Source of the DNA: Daphnia carinata
Lineage: Eukaryota > Arthropoda > Branchiopoda > Diplostraca > Daphniidae
Reading direction: 5' to 3'
NCBI RefSeq assembly: GCF_022539665.2
Contig: NC_081331.1
Coordinates: 5,180,501-5,244,500 of the forward strand
Length of the DNA stretch: 64,000 nucleotides
A model generated the notes under the pieces. That model had not been told where the DNA came from. It searched no databases and worked only from the letters and a program-made list of their open reading frames with translations. A program made the position numbers and the translations under genes. Positions 1-11,600 of this stretch are shown here, piece after piece (the first letter of the stretch is position 1; every line of letters starts with the position of its first letter).

Positions 1-61
1 TCAAAAAGGGCACTTTGAAGAAAAATTCACAAATATCTATTGAAACCTGGATGTTTCAATT

Positions 62-2226
62 TCAAACATCTTTAATTGACATGATAACAGAGGTCTGTTG
101 TCCAGAATCTGCAGGATGAGGTACAATTGTAACACTTTGATTATTCAATGCCATACCAGTTTCCACTTGAGGAACCATAATGAGTGAAGGATGTGTAGGT
201 TTACTCCTTGTTAAAATAGGCAAAGGTGTTGGATTCTGATTTGAAGAGTTGAGTATGATTATTTGACGCGAGGTTGATATATTCGAAACAGTTGAATTAA
301 AATTCGCGGATGTTGGGGCGGTTACACCATTTGGTTTGCTTCCAGGGGCCAAACCATCAGTACCTAAAAAAGTAAACACAAACACATTTAATAACTCAGT
401 AAAACATTTTTATCCATAGGGAACAATAACACAAAAAATTACTATTGTTCATGGTAGCATGCTGCTGCTGACACATTGCAAGGGTGACAGGGCAATCTTT
501 GTGAGCTAAAAGTTGTAGTTTTAGCTGGGCTACTTCACTTCGTAAAGACATAACTTCATTCTGAAGTAATCGATTGGCCGTGTTCATAACAGTTGTTTTG
601 GCTTCCAGATTTGTTACCCATCTTTTTCTTTTTTGTCGAGAGCGGAAAGCAGCAGCCCTAAACAAAGCAATAAGTATACATTGTAAAGTGGAAACTTAAC
701 TTCCTCCGATACCGATTCCGTTCCAAGAAACGCCTACGTTTTTCGCTTTCCTCTTCATCTAAGTCCTGATCAGATGCTGAATTATAACTACGGCGTCTAT
801 TTTTTCTCTGTGTAGAATCAACAGCCTCCATAACCTAAGAACTTTCAAACATGAGTGGAAACTAGCATACTTGAGTGCTATGACATGTAAAAATACCGTA
901 TCCGAGTTAGGTAGTAGCTCTGTATCAGTGCCACTTGCGTCACTGGTACCACAAGTGGAAGTGCCATTTAACGGCTGAATGGGAGTCCTTGTCTTTGTTA
1001 ACGCTTGTTTCAATTTCTAGAATTTGAAAAAAAAAATCATTATGGTGCTTTCGGCAAGAATATACAGTTTTCCTACCAGTTTCGTTTCCGACATAATCGG
1101 TCTTGTCGGACGGATTTTGTTAGCCCCGTTTTCCATGCCAACCGGAGATGCTGCAACGGACACCCCTAAGTTAGAAGTGTCTGTTTCGGTAGGTACAGGT
1201 ATTGCCGGAATCTGGACTAACCGTCCATCGGGAAGACGAAGAAGAAGCGCTGTCATTGGATCAGTAACGGCAGCTGATGACTGAAGAACTGGACGAGGCA
1301 TTATATTCACGTTAGGGTTCGTTGCTGTTTTACTGCCATTGTTTGGGCAGATGTTACTTTTCTTGGCTCTATCTTTTCTTGGGCTACAGCTAGTTAAAGG
1401 GGTGGAAATCGTTTTGTCGTAATCAGACGATGAGGACAACGTCTTATCTGCTCTTTTTTCAGCAAATCTCTCAGATGTGGGGGGAGTTATAGTAATTAAT
1501 GGAGCAGGTACGGGGGTCGTTGTTGGAGATGGGAGAGTCAGGCACTCTGATGTGGAAAGCGATGGCATAAGATAATTTTTTTTAACATTGGCTGATTTTG
1601 GTGGTGGTAACTGTGTAACTCCTTCTGATTCTGTTGGAAGCACAGGAAAGACATGAGGTGTGTGGAGAACATCATCAGTTGTGGGGAGCGTAGGAGGGCT
1701 TAGGTGGGTAGTGACCTCAGCTGCTCTTCTAAATTGCTCTAGAAAAGGGATTTAGATACTTTGATAATATTTTTAAGACTTACAAAATTTGATTACCATC
1801 AAATGGATTAACATTCAAATCTTGAAAAAGCCCTACTTCCTCACAATTCCGGATGAATCTTGTTGGTGTTGGGGTTTCATCAGCTGTAATTAATTATAGT
1901 AATTAGAATATCTATTAAGAATCAAATTGAATCTTTTCAAGGTCAAATAGATCAGCCATTATTATATCCAAACTGTTAAAAGGAAAAAGTACTAAATCAT
2001 GTAGCAATTTACCCACAAAGTTAGAAGTTTTTGAGCCATTGCTTGATTCAATGGATAAAGACATGTGTCTTCTCTTGTGTATGCTCAAGTGATCTTCATT
2101 CGCGAACCTCTTTAATTTTTAAATAATGCAATTGCTTTAATTATACAAGAGCTAAAATTTTTGATGAACAATTACCATCGAGCAACCAGGACTGGTGCAT
2201 GGAAAAGGTTTCTCCTCGTCAACCAT
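62..2226 (-). CDS. ATF2: ATF-2/ATF-7-type bZIP transcription factor, 8 coding exons
   Basis: Predicted nuclear cAMP-response-element-binding activator, about 551 residues (human ATF-2 has 505). Exons on the minus strand: 2226-2176, 2109-2013, 1883-1797, 1738-1077, 1016-897, 834-713, 657-443, 363-62; they sum to 1656 nt. Residues 1-32 form a C2H2 zinc finger (C10, C15, H28, H32) with the NEDHL core typical of ATF-2. The DETPTPTRF segment near residues 51-59 carries the TP-TP pair that JNK and p38 phosphorylate in ATF-2 (T53 and T55 here). The basic region begins about residue 370 (EKRRRFLERN, then RAAA across a splice), followed by a leucine zipper ending in the family hallmark LLAHKDCPVT. The start is the ATG directly before the zinc finger. 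The middle exon is Ser/Thr/Pro rich. Family assignment is very secure; ATF-2 versus ATF-7 versus CRE-BPa cannot be separated here. Confidence 0.93.
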
Positions 2227-2485
2227 TTGAAGAAAACGCTATGCTATAATGCAATAGGGGGAAAACTGTAAAAGTAGCTTCAACATACAACAAAATCTGC
2301 ACAAGTGGTTGATGAGCAGATTCTTTCCGAGAAAATACAAAACAGGTAAGAAAGATAGCAGACTACTGTAGAATTTGGTTTTTGGTTTTGGGACGAACCA
2401 AAAATCAGCTGTTCCCTTCTTACTCTTCGTCTTTTAGTGTGCACATCGTGATTTCCAGTTCCGCTCGTTTAATTCCTTGTGGAAA
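2227..2485. promoter_or_regulatory. Short shared region between divergent ATF-2 and DLAT genes
   Basis: Only about 260 bp separate the two divergent start codons, so both 5' UTRs and core promoters must lie here unless an upstream untranslated exon overlaps the neighbour. I see no TATA box. A/C-rich imperfect repeats (AAAACCAAAAACCAAA type) occupy the middle at about 2370-2405. A bidirectional promoter is inferred from spacing only. Confidence 0.5.
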
Positions 2486-4847
2486 ATGTTCCGGTCATCT
2501 TTAGTTCGAAAGGCTTGTGTGGCGAAAATTACTTTAGAAAATGCATCGAAGACACGAAATGGAGCAAGGAAACTTTCGACGGTGATATTCCAGAAGGAAA
2601 TTCCAAGGTAACATTTAAATATTTCACCTCTTATTTGTTTCCTCCAATAAATCATTGTAGTTCTTTTGTGGTTATGGATGGTATCTCTAGACAAGCCAGA
2701 TTTAAAACATGGCAAATAAATTGCTTTTTTGTTTAAATTTAATATTGGAATTTTCTGAGATTTCACAGTCTGCTACTGATAAATGGGCCCGACTTTTATC
2801 TATGTTTTTAAACGTAGGGAAACATATGTTGACAAAAGCACTGGGTATTCAGCAATCTCGATGATGACTGGACTACACAAGACTTCAGTAAGAATGTATG
2901 CAAGTGGTTCACTTCCTTCCCATAAAAGGGTTGAATTGCCAGCATTGTCCCCCACCATGGAATCTGGAACTCTCATTAGCTGGGAAAAGCAAGAAGGTTG
3001 TACAGCACACTGCAATATGCTGCAGAGTATTGAGTTTCTCATGAATAACATGTATATGTACACTCTTTCAGGTGATAAGCTGAATGAAGGAGACTTGCTA
3101 GCTGAAATTGAAACTGATAAGGCCACTATGGGATTTGAAACTCCTGAAGAGGGTTATTTGGCCAAGATTATGATTCCTGCTGGATCAAAAGATGTTCCAA
3201 TCGGAAAACTAGTTTGCATTATTGTTGAAAATGCTGAAGATGTTGCAGCTTTCAAAGATTTCAAAGACGATGGGGCTGCAGCTACCCCATCTGCCCCAAC
3301 AACCTTACAAACCGAAACTGCCACACCATCTCAACCAGCATCTTCAATAAGCGGTACAAAGTATTTTAAATCGTACATCGTAGTGTAGGACATAAAGATA
3401 TATTCGTAACCATTTTAGCTCCGACATCCTCGTCGAGCACCGAAACTTCGAATAGGATATTTGCGTCACCATTGGCCCGGAAAATGGCTGCTGAAAAAGG
3501 AATTTCGTTGGCCTCGGTTTCTGGTGGATCAGGATTCGAAGGATCCATCACAGCCAAAGACCTTGACAAGGTACCAGTGTCTCCCAAACCGGTTGCTACA
3601 ACTTCAGCTGTACCACAAGCAGCTGCTCCTCTACAGCCAGCTCCAGGACAGAAATTCAGGGATCTTCCTGTTACCAATATCCGAGGCGTCATTGCCAAAC
3701 GTCTGTTGCAGTCTAAACAGTCCATCCCTCATTATTACTTAACGGTAATTAAATTTGCGAGAACAAGTCGTTTCATTCCTCTGGTGAATATACAGATCGG
3801 AAAACGAACTTAAAGTAATATTCAGAACGCAAATAGTAAATAAGAAAACTCTACTGCTAGGTGGACGTTACCATGGATTCAGTGCTTTCGCTCCGACAGG
3901 AATTTAATGCTCTGCTAGGGAAAGACGGCGGCAAGCTGAGCGTAAACGATTTTGTCATCAAAGCAGCAGCGTTAGCCTGTCGCAAAGTACCAGAAGTTAA
4001 TTCCTCGTGGCAAGAAACCTTCATCCGACAGTAAGCTGAATTCTGGAATTCGTTTTTCAATTTTTTACAATAGTGGATCCATGTTTTATTGGTTGGGTCA
4101 CTTATCCAAAGATTACTTACGAAATGGGCAAGTTGCAGCTTTCGGTTAAACCTCGGCTAATCTGTAGCTTTGTAGCGTGGGGGTATAGCTCAGTGGTAGA
4201 GCATTCGACTGCAGATCGAGAGGTCCCCGGTTCAAACCCGGGTGCCCCCTCTCTTTTTTTTTTTTTTAGTTCCTACTAGCTTGGGTATTATTGGTTACTG
4301 TAAAATCATTTGATAAATTAAACCAAGTGAATTATTTACCGTCTTAGGTACCACACGGTGGATATTAGTGTAGCCGTGAGCACCGAGAAGGGACTCATAA
4401 CGCCCATCGTCTTCAATGCCGAGAGGAAAGGCTTGGCATCAATTAGTGCCGATGTACGCACGTTAGCTGGCAAAGCTCGTGATGGAAAACTTCAGCCCCA
4501 TGAGTTCCAAGTACAGTAGATATGTAATATGTTTTGTGGTTTTAAACAGTTAACTTATCCTTGTTTTTTGCATACAGGGTGGCACTTTTTCCATCTCAAA
4601 CCTCGGCATGTTCGGAGTGCGCAATTTCACGGCCATTATAAACCCACCTCAGGCATGTATTTTGGCCGTAGGAGGAACGGAAAAACGATTGGTCGTTGAC
4701 GCATCAGCGGAGCAAGGTTTCCGTGCTGCAAATGTCATGACTGTGACGTTAAGCAGTGATCACCGAGTTGTCGATGGTGCAGTAGGTGCCCAGTGGCTAG
4801 CTGCTTTCAAGAGTTATCTTGAAAAACCAAGCACAATGCTATTGTAA
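2486..4847 (+). CDS. DLAT: Dihydrolipoyllysine-residue acetyltransferase, pyruvate dehydrogenase E2
   Basis: Mitochondrial E2 core of the pyruvate dehydrogenase complex; transfers acetyl from lipoyllysine to CoA. Exons 2486-2607, 2818-2996, 3072-3353, 3419-3744, 3861-4030, 4348-4510, 4578-4847; total 1512 nt, 503 residues. Residues 1-40 are basic and hydroxylated with no acidic run at the start, as expected of a mitochondrial presequence. One lipoyl domain (about 72-150, lipoylated K117 in ETDKA), a peripheral-subunit-binding domain ([12 protein letters not shown] onward), then the catalytic domain ending with DHRVVDG (catalytic H476, D480). Mammalian DLAT has two lipoyl domains; this has one. 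The second exon start is the least certain junction: 2818 is the only acceptor I found that keeps frame, because stops block earlier ones. The intron 2997-3071 is 75 nt and open in frame. It converges with the GalNAc-transferase gene. Confidence 0.95.
4179..4250 (+). tRNA. tRNA-Cys (GCA)
   Basis: A 72-nt cloverleaf: 7-bp acceptor stem GGGGGTA with TGCCCCC, D arm GCTC...GAGC, anticodon loop CTGCAGA with GCA at 4211-4213, T arm CCCGG-TTCAAAC-CCGGG and discriminator T. A and B box sequences are intact and no intron is present. It sits inside the DLAT intron between exons 5 and 6, on the same strand, so it must be made by Pol III inside a Pol II unit. Confidence 0.97.
4254..4267 (+). terminator. 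Pol III T-run terminator of tRNA-Cys
   Basis: A run of 14 T begins four bases after the tRNA 3' end, much longer than the 4-5 T needed for Pol III release. Confidence 0.85.
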
Positions 4848-5240
4848 GATTTAAAGAAAATTAGCAGGCAACCTCCATGAATCTATGTTATATCGCAAGA
4901 TTTAGGTAGTCAGAAATAGTTGATTCTGAATTCGTTTTTGTTTTGTTTTTTTCTGTAATTTGGATATCTTTTTTCAGATCTGTACTGTAATTCTGTAAAA
5001 GAACCCTGTGAATAGTACGGGACAAATAAACAAGTGTTAATGAAAGCTTTGCATACGAAGGCACAATTGTGATAGCTGATATTAACTTAAAATAACACAA
5101 TAATTGTTGTCACCTTCTGCTTTACCGGAGGTAAATTAACACGTAATTCACATTTGTTAATCTAGGCGATAGAAGGCTGGATGTGGAATGGAATGGGGAG
5201 AATCACACGAATTGGTTGAGAATACGCGGGTTTTACCACA
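4848..5240. other. 3' UTRs of convergent DLAT and GalNAc-transferase genes
   Basis: About 390 bp between two stop codons facing each other. A plus-strand AATAAA at 5025-5030 suits DLAT polyadenylation. No further gene is visible. Confidence 0.6.
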
Positions 5241-7743
5241 TCAACTCCAAGATTCCGATTGTAGAGTCCACTGCTGCTCCGACGAACCATCGCAATTATG
5301 TACGGAAACCTCTCCTGGAGTTTCTGGCGGACGCGAAATGGACAAACATCGGCCGGAATTGCCATGAACAATGGCGTTCGTTCTTAAATTATGGTGCCAC
5401 AATTGTTTGCTAAACCCAGAGCAAGCCATTGCACGAGCTTCACCGTCTAAATCATCGACACAAAGCGATTCGTCGGACATAATATAACCGACATGCGTAC
5501 GACCATCTTTCTTGGTACTGTTCCATGTGGCAACCCACAAATGTGCTTCAAACCACTGCGTAAGGCATGGAACGAGCTTAAGGCGTCCAACCGGTTGGGA
5601 TACACCTCCACCGCCAAGAGGTCGCTCTAAACATTTGCCAGTTGCTTTATGAATGATCTGAATGCACATAGTTAATGATGAGCAAACGGTAAGGCCAAAG
5701 ATCATACTCAGGGAAAATAGATGCAAAGCATTTGATACCTTTCCGAAAAACCTGTCTGATGCAGGGAAAAAGTTCTCAGGCCAAACGTTCTTCAAGTACC
5801 AATTAAAATCATTGCATTTGAGCCTATCTCGCAATGCAAGGCGTGACCGGATGGACTGGGCATCACGAAGACGGTTGGCTTCTGAGAAAAGCGAGAAAAA
5901 AATACAACATTACGCGAAGCAACGACAGAGAGAAAAAAAAACGAATAGGGTTACATTTACCAGGGTTCATTTTGAAAAAGAATTCTTTCCATTCGTCCAT
6001 CCATACTAGTGCAGCTCGAGCAAGATTTGAATAGAGGATTTGATTCACCCCACCTGGAAAGGTGTAAGGACTTGATTTCCGGAATACGTGAGCGACATGG
6101 CTACATGGGGACGTTTCTACTCGCCCACCACACTGCCAAATCTGTACGAAAAATTGCAATGCATACATTATGGTCATTATTTTATGTTATTTATTAATTA
6201 TGTTAAAAAATAATAATAAATAAAAATTTATTCTATTTTTATCCTATTTCTTTTTTCAACCCTATTTTGATCAACTTACTCGTAAAGACATTTCAATGTT
6301 TTCGCCACCCCAAATATCCATCTGGTCGTCGTATGTTCCAACCTTTTCAAAATAATCTCTGCCAATTGCAAATAATCCGCCTGCCATCACTGGAGTCCTG
6401 AAAGGAATGGTCATGTTCCCACGTCTTTCCTAATAACAAAAAGGATGAATATTACAAAAAATACGTCCGATACAGTATTATTAAGAGATGCTATAACAAT
6501 CCGGATTCTAATGAGCTAAATAATTCATGATCAATATAAACGGATTATCATACCGACATTAAGGTTTCTGATGCACCAAACCATCGGAAGTGCAGATTCC
6601 ACGACATACCTCCGTGATGAAGTTCGAAACTTCGTAGGAGGGCAAAGCTGTCGTCACTAATAATGTCAATTATTGGACATACGGCTGAGTTTGGGTTCAT
6701 TTTTATACGATACAGAAGTGGCTCAAGCCAACCAACAGTAGTTTCGCAGTGGGCATCCAGAAATGTTAGCACATCACCTGAATAGTGAACAGGTGTAGAA
6801 TGAAATACTTAAGAAAATTTAATCATATAATACCAGTGGCCTTTCGAGCTCCCATGAGTCTGGCTCGTACCAGACCAATTCTCTTGTCTGATCGTAAAAC
6901 CATAACTGTTACGGCTAATTTGCTAACATGATCCTCCAGTGGCTTCCCTAGGAAAGCTTAAAAAAAAGCAAGAGCATTTAATTATTGAAATAAATTTTAC
7001 ACGTAAACTAAAGACTAACTTCTGTTGCTCGCATCATCTACAAGAATAATTTCCCATAACACTTTGGCTGGTGATCGATTTATAACAGAGTGAACTGTTC
7101 TCAGCAAAGTGCTCCATGCCTCATTATGAAAAACAATGATAACTGAAGTAGTAGGAAGTTCATTGACATTGTACGTGAGAACTTTGCACCTGTAAGGAAA
7201 AAATGTTGATTACAAAAAAAGTAAACCAAATAAATCGTCATGTGTTTTCACTGACTGTGGTTTTCTAATATCAGGTAGTGTTCTGTTCAAAGGGATGCGA
7301 TCACTTGCAAGAAGGTTGAATCTGTGAATCCTATACAAGCTCTGAGACTGAGACTGCTCATGAGGTAGAATTGCAACAGGTTCTCCCCATTCTCCTTGTG
7401 ATGGATGAGGATTAAAGTTGTTTTGATTGAGAATTTCTTCAGTTAAATTTGGATGAGATGGGCCAGGCAATGAATCTCCAACATAGCGCCCAACCACTAC
7501 ATGAATTCCTCTCGAATCAATATACTCTCTTTGATTCTTACCAAACCTAATTTCAAAATCATTAGTATGGAAGCCACCATGGATTGATTGATTGAGAACT
7601 TACTTAATGGGTATAGCGACATCGTCATTTTTCAAGTCCCATCCTAAATCATCGTGCTTTGCTCTTGGCTTGTTCGCTAGCCATAGAATAAACAAACTTG
7701 CAACTACAGCAATCAATAGTTTAACACACCTTGCAAACCGCAT
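5241..7743 (-). CDS. Polypeptide N-acetylgalactosaminyltransferase (GT27) with ricin-type lectin domain
   Basis: Golgi type II membrane enzyme that starts mucin-type O-glycosylation (UDP-GalNAc to Ser/Thr). Exons on minus: 7743-7604, 7546-7256, 7189-7020, 6956-6834, 6777-6554, 6429-6280, 6141-5961, 5881-5739, 5657-5241; 1839 nt, 612 residues. A short cytoplasmic tail precedes a membrane anchor at about 8-23. The GT-A domain shows [20 protein letters not shown], the metal-binding D249-A-H251 in [17 protein letters not shown] and IWGGEN (356-360), all family signatures. The last exon encodes the C-terminal ricin B lectin domain (about 475-612) ending with CDGSSEQQW. The stem carries an unusual [13 protein letters not shown] segment. 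The last intron (5658-5738) is 81 nt and open in frame. The family is certain; I cannot tell the isoform. Confidence 0.94.
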
Positions 7744-7916
7744 TTCATGAAACCTTCACTAATGCTTCATTATGTAAATTAATTGAGTATCTAGCAGAAT
7801 CCTAACACAAAAAGAAACAACTATAAATGTTACATAGAATTACAGAATTTCAAAAACCAACGAGGATAGGTTTAATGCTAGCAGACGATGTGCATGTGCC
7901 TTTAACACAAACTCTA

Positions 7917-8614
7917 ATGTCGAATTCCAATGGGTGCACTAGAGTTGACCTGGGGCAATTTTTTGCCCTAAGTATGTTCCAATGGACTGACGGGGCAACT
8001 ATTTTTCAGAGCAACTCTGGTTTTTTGTGTTCCAATGGCTGCCCCAAATTTTTGGAGTTGCCCTAAAACTGCCCTTTCGGGCGCTCACAAAAACTGACTT
8101 TTTTCCAGTTTTTCAAACCCTGAACGGGGTACTTTTCAGCAGACGAATTTTTTATTTTCTTGCAGACGAATTCTTTGTTGTTACAGTTAGTTTGTTTGTT
8201 ATTGTTATTTTGTTGTTGTTTTATAGTGAGGAGACTTTTACTACGAGTTTCCTGATTCAAAAAATGAGGATTAGTGTCCTACGTCAGGTAAAGTATTTCC
8301 CATTGAATAGATTTTTTTTTAAATTTGGTAAGTTGCACCAGCGATTCTGGAACGATCTTGGCTGATTTTCGCTCTTCGTTTGCCATTAACCATCAAGCTC
8401 TAAATTAAGCCATATCGGCGCCGTAACGGTAAAAAATGGTTTGAAATCACCAGGTAGGCTATTTACATGTTAATGTACCACAGCACTGATTAACTCCAGT
8501 TACTTATAATATTACAGGAACCATTTGTAGCCACCAAAAGCCTGGCAATGCCCCGGCTGGTGCATGACGTCATGCCTAGTTTTCTAACTGCCCTAACCCT
8601 ATGGAATTCGACAT
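7917..8614. mobile_element. Candidate non-autonomous element with short terminal inverted repeats
   Basis: ATGTCGAATTCCA at 7917-7929 is repeated inverted at 8602-8614 (TGGAATTCGACAT), and the similarity decays inward (AATGGG versus TAGGG). The roughly 700-bp interior has no convincing coding potential and holds repeated short words (GTTCCAATGG twice, several TGCCC/GGGCA tracts). I see no clear target-site duplication, so this could be a chance or decayed inverted repeat. Confidence 0.35.
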
Positions 8615-11600
8615 CAAGTGGGATTTTAGATCCATTATTTAATTATGAACCTGATTAATTGTGAATTCTGTTTGCAGAAAATAGTAGAGAAAAGGTACAA
8701 TTTGGGATTTTTTTTTCCTGATGGGATAAATTAAATAGGACCCAGACGTCTTCCCATGTATTATACGTGTATATGTGTACATGTATTCAAGTATATTCGT
8801 TGGGTCTACTGTGTGCGAATGGACGTGATCAAGTTGACTTGATAAAAAATGTTGATGTAAGAGTAACATAAAAAAAATTGTGTCAAAATGATATTTGAAT
8901 TTCAAACAAGATCAAAGCTTCCCAAATTGCCTTACATTCGGATAATAGAAACTTATGTGACTACTCGAGGTTCATGCCTTAAACCAGCATCAAGATACCC
9001 ATGTCACGTTCCGCGCACTTTTGAATAGCTTAGCTAATGTGGTCACTGAAACGAGGAGCTATTGTAGCGGTGCGTGCCGTCTTTTCAACGCTTATGCTAA
9101 AGATTTTCTTTTCCTATTAAAGAACCTATACTAGACCTGAAGGATTCGTGAAAATATTTCAGAAATCCTGAAACATCATGCACTTACCTCGTTTGATTTC
9201 CATTTCACCAATTCTTCAAAGTTACATAAAATTGTATTATATCATTTTCTTTTTCTAATTTTCAGCCAGACATTTAAAAGAGAACGACAACAGGAAGCTT
9301 TATGCGGTAATACATCCAGAAGCTTCACTTCCATAAAAGCCAGCATATGTTCACGTGAAACGGCGCCCACCAGACGATATTACCTCAGTTTGCCTTTCAT
9401 TTTTTCCCCCTAGCAAATGGAAACGAAGTGGAACGTTTCCGGCAAAGACCATTGACCTCTACCAGGCGTTCGTTGGTTTTCAAGCTGTTACCAAGGCTAT
9501 ATAATACTAATTCGAAGGTTATGCTTGAGGCCTAGGAATAAACAGCCAACTCAGAGATCCTAACGTGAGACATTATTCGTTCACCACCTTAATCTAAATA
9601 GAAATTGTTGCCGGATTTCGATGACAGCAGGAGAGTATTTTAAACAATCATTAATAATGAAAAGGAAGCACAATGCTAGGTGAAACGCAGAAAAAGGATC
9701 AAAGTTTTCATTTTGATAATGCTAAAAATGGAAACCAGTAGCTCACCGCATCACCATTTATTCGAGAGCAAACTGCGCTTGGTTTGATACAATTTTCATA
9801 TTAAGCCTCTTTCTTTGGTTGCATTTGTTTGTCTTCCATGCAGAAGATCAGAAGCGGAAGAAAATGGACTATGACGTCAATTCATGATGGCATTATAAAG
9901 CAAAGGAACAAGTGAAGGTAAAAACGCATAATTCAATCTATTTTACATCGAAAAAGGGCAAGATTTGTATAAAATTATTACCAGGGCTAGAGATCGATGA
10001 GCCATCGCATTTCCCTCGCCAATTTCATTTAACGAAATCAAACCGTCCACTGCTCAGCTGCTGCGAGAATAAAAAAGAAATTCAAAAAGAAAGGCCGGCC
10101 AAAACGAGTTTCTAGATCCTACTGTCGCTATACGATAAAGCAAGGGCGCATGCATGTCATGTTGTAATGAAATGTTCTTCTACGACGTTTTGTTTGATGT
10201 TGACTCCATGGTTCTGAAGGGAAGATGTATAGTGTGGGCCAGTGGAAGGCTGGCGTCTTATTACGCGAACAACGACGACACTATGAAGTCATCTTGTTTC
10301 TTGTTCTCCTGTCTGCTTTTCTATTTATTCACCGTTTCATATCCAACTAATATCTGAACGTGCATAGGCTTCTCTAAAAAAAAGGCCATCGTTTTTCTTG
10401 CTCGGGTATTGTGTGACGTACTTTTCACGTTTCCCTTTTCGTTTGGAAATTCCTTTGAGTCTTCAGGGGCGGAATCTTGTATTCCTTTTGAAGCTAATTA
10501 ATCACGTGAACAGTTTCTTTTTCATAATAGAGATTGCCATGCTGAAATAGGGAGTCCTTTATGAAGGACAGACTAGCATGATCAAAGAGAGATTTCTCTC
10601 CGTTGAACTGATAACGTCCTCTCTTGAATCGGAATTTGACTGCCAAGTTTTGGATCAAACTTTGAATAACCTAGCGAATAGCCATGGCATAAAATATTTG
10701 CATTCTAAATATGATTTTTTTTATGGACGCGCATGATTTTGTTTGATTAATTTTTGCTAAAGGCATTTGCTTTCCCGTTTGCCGATGTACTGGCTTGACA
10801 TTTTGCGTTGGTCATTAGGAGATTGAATGAGCTGTCGAGTCGTGTTTATCGTTCGGAATATTCATTGCGTTCTTGTATATAACCTCAAGGTCGATTGCGG
10901 AGTGGATTCGGGCAACAATCACTCCCCGGGAGGCCTTGGCTTTAATGTTAATCCTTACAGTATTTAGAAGTTTGCTAGGCAAGAGTTAGATCCCATTACC
11001 TTGCTCTTCCACTAATCTATACATTGGAAATCAAACCGTCAGTCTGCTTTCATCCATCATTCGTTGTATGCCCGTTCGCTTCCTTCATCCGGTGGTGTTC
11101 CAAAGATATCGATCTACCAATTGCGCTGGCGTCAGTAGTGGGAGGACAGGTAGGATCAGCGTCCGTCTCCAAACCTATTACGTCGCTTGTTATGAAGTAC
11201 CAATGACGATATACCGAAGTTAGTTTGACAAAAAACCGAAAACTTTTGATTGCGAAATAGAAACTGACTTGAAAACTTGAGTGATGGAGGAACAGATGCT
11301 GTTTTGCTTATTCTTATTTTCAATTGGAACATCTGCCAGAAAGCCATTGAGTCAACACAGCAGTGACCATCGAGCTTGAGCAGCTTGGGGACGCCAATAA
11401 GTCAGGAAAACAATAGACGCACTAGAAGGGGGTCTTCAGTGCCTCCTGATGACAAATGATAATGAATATATTCCATCGCAATTAGAAATGGGGAAGAAAA
11501 AAAGGAAAGGGAGACAAGGACTGCTGCTGATCTGCTGTGGATGACGGACTGTTGGGAATACATGATGGGGATTTTTATATGGGGAAGCCAACGAAACGAA

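Noticed and set aside
2479-2736. Alternative reading of DLAT exon 1 in another frame
   Set aside because: The ATG at 2486 gives a presequence and splices in phase to the lipoyl-domain exon; the other frame has neither.
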